A DNA stretch of 64,000 nucleotides from Allorhodopirellula solitaria (GCF_007859855.1 NZ_SJPK01000013.1:61409-125408); one strand, 5' to 3'. Shown: positions 28,701 to 37,199, counted from the first letter of the stretch. Made by a program: numbers and translations. Notes: generated by a model not told the origin, from the sequence alone.

Positions 28701-28954
28701 TCCTTCAGCGCCAGGATCGCCGAGTGGATATTCGTTTCGCTGAACGGATGCGTTTCGCCTTTGAACTCGATCTGGTTCAATTTCTTCAGTTGGCTGACCA
28801 ACACCGTGTCCAGCAAGACGCTCGACAGCTTGCCGCCGCGAGCTGCCACCGCTTCCTCGGGCGATAGGTATTTCCAACCGAGTTGCTGCAATAACTGAAG
28901 CGCCGGAATCTGCGAGATGTGATCTTCCTTGAACGAAGGCAGTGCATCGTTCAT
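25757..28954 (-). CDS. hsdR: Type I restriction enzyme, R (motor/nuclease) subunit
   Basis: 1065 residues. N-terminal PD-(D/E)xK nuclease: RRPDIVLFVNGIPLCVIECKRPDK (Asp...Glu-x-Lys). SF2 helicase motor: GGVVWHTQGSGKSLTMVMLA (motif I), LVTDRVDLDDQI (Ia), VLVDESHRGQY (II, DESH), FIGFTGTPV (III), GFDAPRNTVLYLTRSL (V), LLQAIARVNR (VI). The C-terminal coiled region would bind the methylase core. It follows DUF1016 with a four-base overlap and precedes the YgjP gene. All catalytic motifs look intact, so an active enzyme is likely. Confidence 0.95.
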   Translation of the reverse strand: MNDALPSFKEDHISQIPALQLLQQLGWKYLSPEEAVAARGGKLSSVLLDTVLVSQLKKLNQIEFKGETHPFSETNIHSAILALKDVVYDGLVRTNEKIYDLLVLGKSLPQTIAGDTKSFPLSYIDWNPETWQKNNVFHVTEEFVVERTASHETRRPDIVLFVNGIPLCVIECKRPDKDDSLSGAVSQHLRNQRDDEIPHLFLFTQLLVGISKNRASYGTTGTPAKFWSVWKENVDKPLAKIMSKPPKKMADTRWLMDRFTYVSEDQAAYFTGPRAITDQDRALYCLCRPERLLDLAYSFTVFDAGEKKVARYQQYFTVKNTLGRIEQRDDNGARKGGVVWHTQGSGKSLTMVMLAKEIARLRLPQYKIVLVTDRVDLDDQIYKTFTHCDMQPQQAASGKDLASLMQGSVGRVITTVIDKFDNAVTRGKLRNESDNIFVLVDESHRGQYKTMHAKMRKAMPRGCFIGFTGTPVRKKEKDTINKFGGLIQPTYSIRDAVDDKAVVPLLYEARDVEQRVDRETIDRWFEIITTNLSKEQKADLKKKFSTTDQLNKAEQKVREIALDISLHYRDNWQGTKYKAQLVTQDKKTALMYQRFLEEFGMVSSEVLISGPDDREGNEEVEIDEDDLPEIQKFWRKMMNKHGSEDQYNKNVINGFKAGDDPEIIIVVDKLLTGFDAPRNTVLYLTRSLKDHTLLQAIARVNRLCEGKDFGYIIDYRGVLSNLQKAFEFYRELEEADQEELEAAMTNVAVEIEKLPRRHTELLNLFQDITNKQDEELYERKLADQELRDQFYDALRDFARSLSMALGSLAFMEETPDAKVDRYRKDLKFFMNLRSSVRHRYAEVVDFKEYEEKIQKLIDTHVATGEVKKMTSLVNIFDREAFEKELEQLEGKSAGSKADTIAHRTKRTINERMDDDPAFYVKFSKMLEDAIAAFQQKRLADIEYLNQVQDIAEKIRTRSGDNLPSELRGHEVAGALYGVVKEVFQSHSGGDLDLPTIGAEAALRIDDIVKTHRIVNWTNNPDVQNQMQTAIEDYLHELEGTGLDLSFDEIDMILEKCLDIARRRYA

Positions 28955-30036
28955 GGCGAATCCTCCGATTCAAATTCCGCTTCGATCTCTTCGATACTCG
29001 GCAAACTTCCTTTGAGTGGCTCGGGCAACGATTCCACTAATTTCGTTTGCCATTCGGCCACGCCAATCGGTTTGTTGATATCGCGCAGGGCATATTCGGC
29101 TTTGATGCGTTCCTTTGATTTGCAAAGGATCAGACCGATGGTGGGCTGGTCGCTGGGATGCCGCATCAGGTCATCAACAGCTGAGAGGTAGTAGTTCATC
29201 TGCCCCGCATCGGCTGGCGTGAACTTCTTCATCTTCAAGTCGATGACGACGAAGCATCGCAGCTTCAGATGATAAAACAGCAAATCCAGAAAGTCGTCTT
29301 CGTCGCCAACCGAGATCGGCACTTGCCGCCCAACAAATGCGAAGCCAGCACCGAGTTCGAGCAGGAATCGTTGAACATGGTCGGTGAGTCCCTGTTCGAG
29401 ATCCCGCTCGACAGCGTCCTCACGAAGCGTCAGGAAATCGAACAGGTATGGATCCTTCAGTGACTCTTGGGCCAGGTCCGACTGCGGCGGAGGTAGGGTC
29501 GCGACAAAGTTGGTGATTGCCTTGCCTTGACGCTGGTACAGACCGCTTTCAATCTGAACGGTCAGTACCGCCCGGCTCCAACCGTGCTCAAGAGTTTTCA
29601 CAGCATACCAGTGACGCTGTACGGGATCTTTGACCCTTTCGAGGAGCAGGATGTTGTGGGACCACGGGATTTCTGCCACTGCCGGTGGCAGTTTCAGCGT
29701 TTCCAATTCTGCCACAGCCTGTGGCAGATTCTCACTTACCGACGAATAGGCTAGGAAAAACGCTCGCATCCGCCAGATATTCCGAGCCGAAAAACCGCTC
29801 ACGTCCGGGAAAGCGGCGCGTAAATCCTTCGATAGCCTGTCCACAACACTTCGCCCCCAGCCAACGTTCTGCTGCCGCTGAGCGATTTGGCATCCGATAT
29901 CCCAGTAGAGCTGGATCAGTTCGCGGTTGACCGACAGCATCGCCTTGGTTTGCGACCGCCGCACTCGCGCTTTGAGTGACTCAAATACTTCCGCGTAATC
30001 GTCGGGAATGGCGATGCCACCTTTCTTCTTGGCCAT
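28951..30036 (-). CDS. DUF1016 (YhcG-like) PD-(D/E)xK nuclease family protein
   Basis: 361 residues from ATG 30036, which overlaps the HsdS stop (TGATG). DUF1016 N-terminal helical domain: LKARVRRSQTKAMLSVNRELIQLYWDIG, GWGRSVVDRLSKDLRAAFPDVSGFSARNIWRM. The C-terminal nuclease domain shows RQVPISVGDEDDFLDLLFYHLKLRCFVVIDLKMKKFTPADAGQMNYYLSA, the D...(D/E)-x-K layout. These proteins sit within type I R-M operons in many bacteria; their role is unsettled. Four-base overlap with hsdR (ATGA). Confidence 0.92.
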   Translation of the reverse strand: MAKKKGGIAIPDDYAEVFESLKARVRRSQTKAMLSVNRELIQLYWDIGCQIAQRQQNVGWGRSVVDRLSKDLRAAFPDVSGFSARNIWRMRAFFLAYSSVSENLPQAVAELETLKLPPAVAEIPWSHNILLLERVKDPVQRHWYAVKTLEHGWSRAVLTVQIESGLYQRQGKAITNFVATLPPPQSDLAQESLKDPYLFDFLTLREDAVERDLEQGLTDHVQRFLLELGAGFAFVGRQVPISVGDEDDFLDLLFYHLKLRCFVVIDLKMKKFTPADAGQMNYYLSAVDDLMRHPSDQPTIGLILCKSKERIKAEYALRDINKPIGVAEWQTKLVESLPEPLKGSLPSIEEIEAEFESEDSP

Positions 30037-31232
30037 CACGCGGCCCCCTTGGGGAGTTTGACGCGAGTCTTGCCGGTCAGCAGTTGCTGCATCAGGCCCT
30101 TCTTTTGCTGTTTGAGCAGCGCAACCTTTCGCTCCAACACATCCAGTTCACTGTCGCAGCACTGCATCGCTTCGGCAATCTGTTGCTGCAACTTGAGCGG
30201 CGGCAACGGCAAAGCGATTGTGGCGAAGTCTTTGAAGTACAGTCGCAAACGATCTTTAGTCAGGCCGTGCGAGTAGTCCTGAAACTTCTTCACGACGCGA
30301 GGCATCTTGAACCAATACGATGCAAACGCAGGATCGACTTTGCCGCGAGGTCGAATCACGACATAGGCCGGACTGACCAAACCAGCTTCTGTCGCCAGCC
30401 CCGAGGCGCCCTGCCACATCCGCATCATGTTGTACGCGATGTCGCCTTCTTCGATTAGCAAGTGCTGTTCGGGTCCGAGGGTGGTTTCGCTCTTGCGATC
30501 GAGTGAGTCGCGCCGTACCAGTCCAGCGTTCATTGTGACGGAGAAGGTCGGTAACCCCGACCGGCCTTTGGTTTTTCGGTTCTTGAACAGCTCGCCAAGT
30601 TTGGCCGCAGCGGTCCCCTTTTGTCCACTGTCAATCAGCTCCTGAATTAGCTCCCGCTTATAGATAAGTTTGGATTCAATCAGCTGCTCGGAGAGCTCAA
30701 TTGAATGATCCCATGCCATAAAGATCTTGATTAGAAGCTGCTGCTCGATGCGAGAGGGTGTAGGAATCTTAAATGATCGAATCTGCTCAAAATTTAATCC
30801 CTCACGGTTCCCGCCGGCCTGACTTTCATAGATGAGCCGCTTCCCAAGCCTCGAATTAAAAACGGTCATCAAGTAGTAGGGCTCGACATGTTCGTTTGCT
30901 CTTAAGATACAAACATGCTGATTCACATTTGCCTCGCCACAAGAGACTGGCACAACGGCAGAGCGACCAATCGAAGCACCGGTGATATTCAAAAGCACGT
31001 CACCTGGCCGAACTATCGAACCGCCCATCTGTGAATGCATCTCACGTGAGATATATGCAACATCAGAAAAATCTAAACGGCCCACGAGCACATTCTGACT
31101 CCGGATAAAAGTAACTCCATTCTCTAAATATGCCTCTCGGCCTCCCTTGGGCGTGACTCCACTGCCAACTTTGGTTGTCAAGTCGCCCACTCGCATTGCC
31201 CTCCAAACGCTAGGCATGAGTCGTTGCGTCAT
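30036..31232 (-). CDS. hsdS: Type I restriction specificity subunit S
   Basis: 398 residues with two target-recognition domains each followed by a conserved helix: first half RAMRVGDLTTKVGSGVTPKGGREAYLENGVTFIRSQNV with FKIPTPSRIEQQLLIKIFMAWD, second half GKLGELFKNRKTKGRSG-like with IALPLPPLKLQQQIAEAMQCCD. These define the two half-sites of the recognition sequence. Starts within the HsdM stop (ATGA overlap). The DNA target cannot be predicted by eye. Confidence 0.93.
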   Translation of the reverse strand: MTQRLMPSVWRAMRVGDLTTKVGSGVTPKGGREAYLENGVTFIRSQNVLVGRLDFSDVAYISREMHSQMGGSIVRPGDVLLNITGASIGRSAVVPVSCGEANVNQHVCILRANEHVEPYYLMTVFNSRLGKRLIYESQAGGNREGLNFEQIRSFKIPTPSRIEQQLLIKIFMAWDHSIELSEQLIESKLIYKRELIQELIDSGQKGTAAAKLGELFKNRKTKGRSGLPTFSVTMNAGLVRRDSLDRKSETTLGPEQHLLIEEGDIAYNMMRMWQGASGLATEAGLVSPAYVVIRPRGKVDPAFASYWFKMPRVVKKFQDYSHGLTKDRLRLYFKDFATIALPLPPLKLQQQIAEAMQCCDSELDVLERKVALLKQQKKGLMQQLLTGKTRVKLPKGAA

Positions 31233-32749
31233 AGCCCCAACTCCTTCAAATATCCCGTCATTTCCTTCTGTACTGCAGCCAACTCCTTCTCCAGCCCATC
31301 AATCTCTTTCTGCACTGCTCGCACGTCGACCTCTTCTTCTTCCTCGAACGTGTCGACGTAGCGTGGGATGTTCAGGTTGAAATCGTTTTCCTCAATCTCA
31401 GCAAAGTCGGCAACGTAGGCGTACTTGTCGACGCTCTTTCGCCTCTTGTACGTCTTTACAATCTTGGCGATATGGTCTTCGCCCAAGTACGAACGGTTCT
31501 TGGCGTCGACGAATTCGCGGCTGGCGTCGATGAACATCACGTTGCGTTTTTTCTTGTCCTTACGGAACACCAGAATCGCAGCCGGGATGCCTGTGCCGAA
31601 GAACAAACCGGCCGGCAAGCCGACGACAACATCCAGCAGGTTTTCGTCAACCAATTTCTGTCGAATCAATCCCTCGCTGCCACCACGAAACAACACCCCG
31701 TGCGGCACGATCACGCCGACGCGGCCTTCACCGGCGAGCGCCGTTTCGATCATGTGTGTGATGAACGCGAAGTCGCCCTTGCTCTTGGGCGGAATGCCAC
31801 GCCAGAACCGTTTGTACTGGTCCGTGTCCGCCGTTTCGGCTCCCCATTTGTCCAGCGAGAATGGCGGATTGGCGACAACGACGTTGAACTTCATCAACTG
31901 GTCATCTTCGACCAATCGCGGGTTCGTGATCGTGTCACACCATTCGATCCGCGCACTGTCCATTTCGTGCAAGAACATGTTCATCCGCGACAATGCCCAA
32001 GTGCTGCCGTTGGACTCCTGCCCGAACAACGAAAAGTTGCGACTCGGCGAACCGTCCGCTTCTTGAATCTCTTTTGCAGTCCGAATTAACAGCGAACCAC
32101 TGCCACAAGCCGGATCGCAAATCGTGTCACCGGGCTGCGGATCGACCAACTTGGCCAGCAACATCGACACTTCCTTGGGCGTGTAAAACTCACCGGCTTT
32201 CTTCCCCGCCCCTGCCGCGAACTTCTCGATCAGGTACTCGTAACAATCCCCGATCACATCACGGTTGCTCAGGTGCGACGGCCGCAGATCCAACGGCCGC
32301 GCGTCGCTGCCATAAAAATCCTCCAGCAGATTCTTCAACCGCCGGTTGCGATCTTTCGTCTGCCCCAACGCCGCTTCGGAGTTGAAATCAATGTTTCGGA
32401 AAACGTTTTCGAGCTTCGCCTTGTTGGCATCTTCGATTTTCTGCAGCGCCTTGTTGATCCGGTCCCCGATGTCAGCCGCCTCGCGGTTCTCGTACAGCGT
32501 GTCGAAGTCACACTTCGGCGGTAACGCAAACCGCTCTCGAGCCAGCGCTCGCTCGATTCGCTTTTTTTCACCCTTGTACTTCTTGGTGTACTCGTCGCGT
32601 TTATCCTTCCACAGGTCGGTCAGGTACTTCAGGAACAACATCGTCAGGATGTAGTTCTTGTATTCCGACGGATCGACGGCCCCGCGAAACGAATCGCAAG
32701 CTTTCCAGACGATCGAGTTGATCTCGTCTTGAGTGAATTCTTTGCTCAT
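31229..32749 (-). CDS. hsdM: Type I restriction methylase subunit M
   Basis: 506 residues. N-terminal helical HsdM_N domain (FTQDEINSIVWKACDSFRGAVD), then the N6-adenine methylase core: SAM motif DPACGSGSLLIRTAKEI and catalytic NPPFSLDKWG (NPPF). GVIVPHGVLFRGG and the C-terminal HsdS-binding coiled coil (RAVQKEIDGLEKELAAVQKEM) complete the family pattern. First gene of the core R-M unit; 73 bases separate it from the upstream half-size HsdS gene. Confidence 0.95.
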   Translation of the reverse strand: MSKEFTQDEINSIVWKACDSFRGAVDPSEYKNYILTMLFLKYLTDLWKDKRDEYTKKYKGEKKRIERALARERFALPPKCDFDTLYENREAADIGDRINKALQKIEDANKAKLENVFRNIDFNSEAALGQTKDRNRRLKNLLEDFYGSDARPLDLRPSHLSNRDVIGDCYEYLIEKFAAGAGKKAGEFYTPKEVSMLLAKLVDPQPGDTICDPACGSGSLLIRTAKEIQEADGSPSRNFSLFGQESNGSTWALSRMNMFLHEMDSARIEWCDTITNPRLVEDDQLMKFNVVVANPPFSLDKWGAETADTDQYKRFWRGIPPKSKGDFAFITHMIETALAGEGRVGVIVPHGVLFRGGSEGLIRQKLVDENLLDVVVGLPAGLFFGTGIPAAILVFRKDKKKRNVMFIDASREFVDAKNRSYLGEDHIAKIVKTYKRRKSVDKYAYVADFAEIEENDFNLNIPRYVDTFEEEEEVDVRAVQKEIDGLEKELAAVQKEMTGYLKELGL

Positions 32750-32822
32750 GGCGCCTTGTATGTCTTCCGAAGTTGCTCGGCGTGTTTTGATTGTTGATTA
32801 AGTTTTTGGTCCCGGCCGAAAG

Positions 32823-33392
32823 TTAGTCGTCGGCCCCACGAGCCGCCGCCCGCAGCAATGCCGACCGCCGGTCTCTCAGCTTCTGCATCAGTGTTCGTTC
32901 TCGATTCATCAAAGCGTCAATCGCAGCGATGCGATCTTGTGTTTCCACGTCAGGCACGTCGATCGAAAGTTCGGTCAAATTGCCTTTAGTGATTTGTGGC
33001 ACAGCCGTACCCGACGACACCGAGTCGATGAGAGCCTGGAACCGATCTTGGTTGATCGCCCAAGCCAGATACCCGGACCGAACCCGCACGTCTTTGGCAC
33101 GAAGCACCATGAAGTAACCAGCCGGCACGATGTTGTCGTGGTCCACCGCATCAAACAAAAATGCATACCGCCGGGCACCGCGTGCCAGAAACACAACGTC
33201 GCCAGCCGACAGTGCGTGGTTTGACAAATTCGGAATCTCCATCGGCGTCAACGCTTCCGGATCGAACCGACCATCTTCATCCACATCACGAATCTGCAGC
33301 ACCAACGCATTGCCACCGGGTTCCTCCTGAACCCGGCCACGAAAGTGATAGCCCATCCGAACTTCGGTAATATCGCTGATTAAGTGCTGCAT
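32823..33392 (-). CDS. Half-size HsdS-like specificity protein (single TRD)
   Basis: 189 residues, about half an HsdS. It has one target-recognition domain (MQHLISDITEVRMGYHFRGR..GGNALVLQIRDVDEDG) and one conserved region with terminal helix (PQITKGNLTELSIDVPDVETQDRIAAIDALMNRERTLMQKLRDRR). It is complete in frame with no sign of a break, and lies 6 bases after the TIR gene. Known half-HsdS proteins can dimerise to make a palindromic specificity, so this may give the system a second recognition sequence. Confidence 0.82.
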   Translation of the reverse strand: MQHLISDITEVRMGYHFRGRVQEEPGGNALVLQIRDVDEDGRFDPEALTPMEIPNLSNHALSAGDVVFLARGARRYAFLFDAVDHDNIVPAGYFMVLRAKDVRVRSGYLAWAINQDRFQALIDSVSSGTAVPQITKGNLTELSIDVPDVETQDRIAAIDALMNRERTLMQKLRDRRSALLRAAARGADD

Positions 33393-33398
33393 GAGGAA

Positions 33399-34178
33399 CT
33401 AGTCTGCCTTGCGAATGACAGACACAATCTCCTCGGCGATTTCTTCAACCGTATGAGTGGCGGTGCTTCTTGCCAGCTTGTCCGCAATGGACGGGCTGTA
33501 CTCGATCACTTCCTTTTTGGTGATTTCGTGCCAAATCGGAAGCAGTACCTGATCGCCCGAGACGGCCTTAGTGACGATTCCATCTAACTCGTAATTGGTC
33601 CACCCCTTGCCGAAAAAACTCCGGGACAAGACCACGACGCCGAAACGACTGCGAGCCAAGCCTTGGTCAATTTTCCGACGCAAGCTATCGCCGATACCAA
33701 GCTCAAACTCGTCGAACCAAACGCGAAGCCCGCCTTCCTTGAGCGCTTCAGCCAAAGGACGAACAACCGAGTCCTTGCCTTCACTCGCATGAGAAATGAA
33801 GACGTCGAACTCCAGCTCTTCGATGGTTCCGTCATCTGCCGGTGCGGGTGTGCGAACGAGACTCGGAATAGATCCCAATGGGGCTTCGTTAATTGTTGGC
33901 AGAGGGCGCGTTGGTCGAATCGTACGAATCGAACTGCTGACCCGGCCGCCTAGGCCTTGCATATCGACAGCGACATGCCAATGCCCATTGTTGGGTACGG
34001 GAAGCCGAACTGGCGACTTCGTTGCACGACCGCCATGATACGAATGACGCCGTCCATTTTTGTAGCTTTGGAAGTTTGACGAATCGAGAAGTCGGACATT
34101 TGCTGAATTTCCCTTCAGCGTGACTTCAACAATGTCGCCTCTTTGGCGGTGACCGAGATCGTAATGAGTGAAGTTCAT
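33399..34178 (-). CDS. DUF1883-TIR domain protein
   Basis: 259 residues. N-terminal DUF1883 domain (residues 1-86): FTHYDLGHRQRGDIVEVTLKG, GHWHVAVDMQGLGGRVSSSIR. A linker rich in Pro/Thr leads to a C-terminal TIR domain (123-259): DVFISHASEGKD, LRVWFDEFELGIGDSLRRKID with candidate catalytic Glu157/Glu159, VVVLSRSFFGKGWTNYEL. Bacterial TIR domains often cleave NAD+ or make signalling nucleotides. It lies between a secreted lipase gene and the half-HsdS gene. DUF1883 is often paired with TIR and thought to be a sensing or binding part. Confidence 0.88.
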   Translation of the reverse strand: MNFTHYDLGHRQRGDIVEVTLKGNSANVRLLDSSNFQSYKNGRRHSYHGGRATKSPVRLPVPNNGHWHVAVDMQGLGGRVSSSIRTIRPTRPLPTINEAPLGSIPSLVRTPAPADDGTIEELEFDVFISHASEGKDSVVRPLAEALKEGGLRVWFDEFELGIGDSLRRKIDQGLARSRFGVVVLSRSFFGKGWTNYELDGIVTKAVSGDQVLLPIWHEITKKEVIEYSPSIADKLARSTATHTVEEIAEEIVSVIRKAD

Positions 34179-34180
34179 TT

Positions 34181-35317
34181 CTACTTGCCCTCCGCAGCGA
34201 AACGCTCAATGTTCTGGATGTAGAGGTGCATCGGGTGCTGGCTGGCTCGCTCCTTTAGGTTGAAACGATCGAAGGGACTGCCGAGCGGACCACCGTACTG
34301 TTGCTCCCCTTGACTACCGTCGTCATGGAGGATGTCTTGGAGCTCTCGATACTCGTCCTCAGTCAACTGCTCGGGGTCGGGCGGCATTTCACCAGACGGT
34401 CCGCGCGGTGCCTCGCTGTCGCCGGTTTTTTGTTCCCCGAAGACTTGAATGACTTCGCCGCGACCATTGACGACCGGCTTGGCCATCATCTGCACTCCAC
34501 CGCTGCGGACAAGTAGACCGTTTGAAAACTGCATCACGCTTCCACCGCTGTAGTACCGCGGAACCTTGAACGGAATGTACGGTGGCAGCGACGCAACAAT
34601 GTCTTGCTCGTTGATCACTCGCAGAATCTTAGATCCGAGGCCTTGATTCAGATTTTCAGTAAAGGCTTTGTCGCCGACACGCGGTTGGCCAAACGTCACG
34701 ACCCCAGTAACTGGCACTTGCAAGCGATCGAGTTCCGCCAAGCAAATCGTCGCCATCGCGCCGCCAAGCGAATGGCCCGTGATCCAAATGTGACGCGGCT
34801 TACGGCGTCTGATCTCATAATGAATGCCACCAAGTAGGGCGTTGGTCGCCAGATAGAAACCGCGATGGACGTTGCCAACCGGCGACGCCTCCGTCTCGTA
34901 GTCCAAGTCCGTCCAGACATCGGCGAGCTGAGAAATGTCCGTACCGCGAAACGCGATCACTAAAACGCGGCTGCCTTGGTCCCACCCGCTAATGACATGG
35001 TGGTTGTCGACCGTCGCAAATGACGCAAGCGACAGATCAAATAGACGCAATCGGTTTTGCACGGTTGGAAAGCTGTCTTCATAGGCGAGGAAGCTAAGCT
35101 CCGCCATCAACCGAACCACCTTCCAATCGGGTTCAGACTCCGAACGAAAAGGCTGGGTGGTTTGTAAGATTGAGTTTTCGGGAAGCGGAAAATTTGCGCC
35201 CCCAAACGCTCCGCGAGAGACATCGTCACCGGGTGCCGGAAGAAACCCCTGCCCGGCAACGGTTGTGGCGAGGCTCGCTATAACCAGCAGCATCAGGTGC
35301 ACTAAACGAGAATTCAT
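34181..35317 (-). CDS. Class 3 lipase family protein with signal peptide
   Basis: 378 residues from ATG 35317 (AGGAG 9 bases upstream). A Sec signal peptide (LVHLMLLVIASLATTVAGQG, about 5-24) suggests export. The alpha/beta-hydrolase core is that of class 3 lipases: VLVIAFRGTD (oxyanion region), nucleophile Ser183 in ITGHSLGGAMAT, TFGQPRVGDKAF, Asp239 in INEQDIV, and a candidate His364 in HPMHLYIQNI. The stop is three bases before the TIR start. Pairing of a lipase with a TIR protein suggests a membrane-attacking effector, but an exported enzyme also fits a housekeeping role. Confidence 0.85.
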   Translation of the reverse strand: MNSRLVHLMLLVIASLATTVAGQGFLPAPGDDVSRGAFGGANFPLPENSILQTTQPFRSESEPDWKVVRLMAELSFLAYEDSFPTVQNRLRLFDLSLASFATVDNHHVISGWDQGSRVLVIAFRGTDISQLADVWTDLDYETEASPVGNVHRGFYLATNALLGGIHYEIRRRKPRHIWITGHSLGGAMATICLAELDRLQVPVTGVVTFGQPRVGDKAFTENLNQGLGSKILRVINEQDIVASLPPYIPFKVPRYYSGGSVMQFSNGLLVRSGGVQMMAKPVVNGRGEVIQVFGEQKTGDSEAPRGPSGEMPPDPEQLTEDEYRELQDILHDDGSQGEQQYGGPLGSPFDRFNLKERASQHPMHLYIQNIERFAAEGK

Positions 35318-35479
35318 TGAATCGACTCCTATCATGCGTGGCACTGACGACCGCGCTAGACCAAACGAAAAGCGGCAAACAGAGTTGCTGCCGCCACGGT
35401 CGTCCTTGACCAGCGGGTTTTGGGAGTCAGAATGGTGTTATCAATAGGTCATCCGGGCTCCCCGCCCGCATGAACGCAG

Positions 35480-35511
35480 ACGGCTTCGTGTTCAAGCACG
35501 GAGCCGTTTTT
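35480..35511 (+). terminator. Hairpin with T-run beyond the lipase promoter
   Basis: ACGGCTTCGTG (35480-35490) pairs with CACGGAGCCGT (35497-35507, one G-T pair), followed by TTTTT. No + strand gene precedes it. The gap 35318-35752 otherwise holds no gene that I can support. The tail 'TTTTTCATGCGC' is also present after the terminator at 10766. Confidence 0.55.
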
Positions 35512-35752
35512 CATGCGCTCATGACATCCATTGCGAGAAATCTAGTGAATACCCCAAGCCGACACAACCCCACAGCAAAAATATTGCTGCACTTTCCAGC
35601 GATCGCTAAAAAGTGTGATAACCAGTAGTATTTTGTTTTCACTATTTGCCATCCAGCCATTCATTCAGATGATTGGATCAACTTTGGGTGAGGATTTGAA
35701 GCAAAATGAAAAGTGCTCACATTGTGTGCGCATGTTCATGTGTCGTAATTCG

Positions 35753-36806
35753 CTAGCGAGCTGTGGGTCCACCGTTGCTGATGAGAATATTGCGAAGGCC
35801 CTGGACCAATTGCTCCAGTATGTCCGCCAGGCGGACCACTTCTCCGGGCCGAATGATCAACCGTTGCCCGGCACGAAAGTCCTGTCGCCGCTTTTTTCGA
35901 CGTACTTCTGGTCGACGATGCCCTGGCGATGCCCGATTTTGTGACGGCGTTGAACCATGATCTTGAGGAAGTCCAATTGCCCTGACGCAAGTATGTCGTC
36001 ATAGCCGCTGTGTGTTGCGTCTCGCCATTTATTGGAGGCATCGTCGACGCGCTGGAACAAGTTGGTGTCCACTTTGAAAGTGGAAGCTGTTGGCAGTTCC
36101 GCGAACATTGCCTCGGTTACACGCTGCATCGCCGTCACGAGGTTTTCGACTTGGTCTTCCAGGATTTGATCGACGACATTGGCGGCAACGTCGACATCGT
36201 GTTTAGCTCCCAGTGCCGCCGCGATGACATCAAGTGATTCGACGCACTTGCGCGTTGTGGTGAGTGTTTGATCGAAGTCTTGAATGACCGAGTTGGGCCG
36301 CACGCCGGACAGAAGTATCCGTTGCCAATAGTGGAATAGCGACATCGGCACTGCGGACATCGAAAATCCTGTCGAAGGATCTCGTAGGCCGCCGGCGGCA
36401 GAACAATCTTCCGCGGACTCGGTCGATGCTCAACGGACATCGTAATGCCAAATAGGCCAGTTGAAATTTTCGTCGGGCGGGTTTGCCGAGCCGCCCGCCC
36501 GAGTGCCTTGTTAAGCTGATTAGCCGCGTATGCCTGCGCGGTCTCGGCGATGTATTCCTGTTGCCAATCAGTGTTGAACTCGGTCGGTTCATGACGCCCT
36601 CCACACTTTGGGCAATACGCCTGTTCCTCTGGGACTTTGTCTCGCCAGTCGACGAACTGGACCTTGAACACGCTGCCGCACGTCTCGCGCGGGCATGTTC
36701 GGTCAAGATATCCTTTTTCGTCAATCGGAATGTCAATTGAAACTTCGATACCACCTGGGCGATTCATCTCCAGTCGCTGAATCTCGCGGACAAGTTTGTC
36801 GAACAT
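35753..36806 (-). pseudogene. Frameshifted zinc-ribbon protein gene
   Basis: Reading from ATG 36806: FDKLVREIQRLEMNRPGGIEVSIDIPIDEKGYLDRTCPRETCG (first CxxxxC), AYCPKCGGRHEPTEF, a helical middle, then DFRCPQCRCRYSTIGNGYFCPACG near 36300. There the frame is lost; another frame continues VIQDFDQTLTTTRKCVESLDVIAAALG. to FKVDTNLFQRVDDASNKW..YDDILASGQLDFLKIMVQRRHKIGHRQG. Near 35880 a second shift leads to GQRLIIRPGEVVRLADILEQLVQGLRNIL and a TAG at 35753. Two breaks are needed to keep one protein, so the gene is inactive unless sequencing errors explain both. No named family recognised. Confidence 0.7.
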
Positions 36807-36887
36807 GTTAGGATTCCGTGTCGATGTGGGGCGACGAGTTGTGAAGCCAGTGCGGACGCTATAAATACGAGCCATGCTATTGTCTGG

Positions 36888-37106
36888 TTGCGGCCCGATG
36901 AGCGAAAGATGCGTCTGAAGCCATGGGCAAAAGAAATCCCGCCCGTGCTCTCGGTCCGCAACAACGAGACGACAGATGCCTTATTGTCGGTGAACCATGC
37001 TTGCGTTCCTGAATGCCCCGCCGAAGCCATCTTTTACGAAGACGACGAAGGGTTCATTGAGCTCAATGCAACGAAAGCCGCCGAGTGCCCATCAGCTCAC
37101 GATTGA
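36888..37106 (+). pseudogene. 4Fe-4S ferredoxin remnant
   Basis: The last 43 codons read HACVPECPAEAIFYEDDEGFIELNATKAAECPSAHD, matching the second cluster motif of bacterial FdxA-type ferredoxins (CVxVCPxEAIF.ED.....FIE.NA..A..CP). The upstream part, back to 36888, has no ferredoxin similarity and the usual first cluster motif CxDC.AC is missing except for one Cys. The gene was therefore truncated at its 5' side, probably when the minus-strand accessory genes moved in. 36876-37199 carries nothing else. Confidence 0.7.
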
Positions 37107-37199
37107 TACTGGTTACCCAAGCAACCGCTTCATCGCCGCGGCGACACCCAGGGTGCCCTCGGTCATACTAGCGGGCTGGCAAAAAGAAGGATGTGAACG

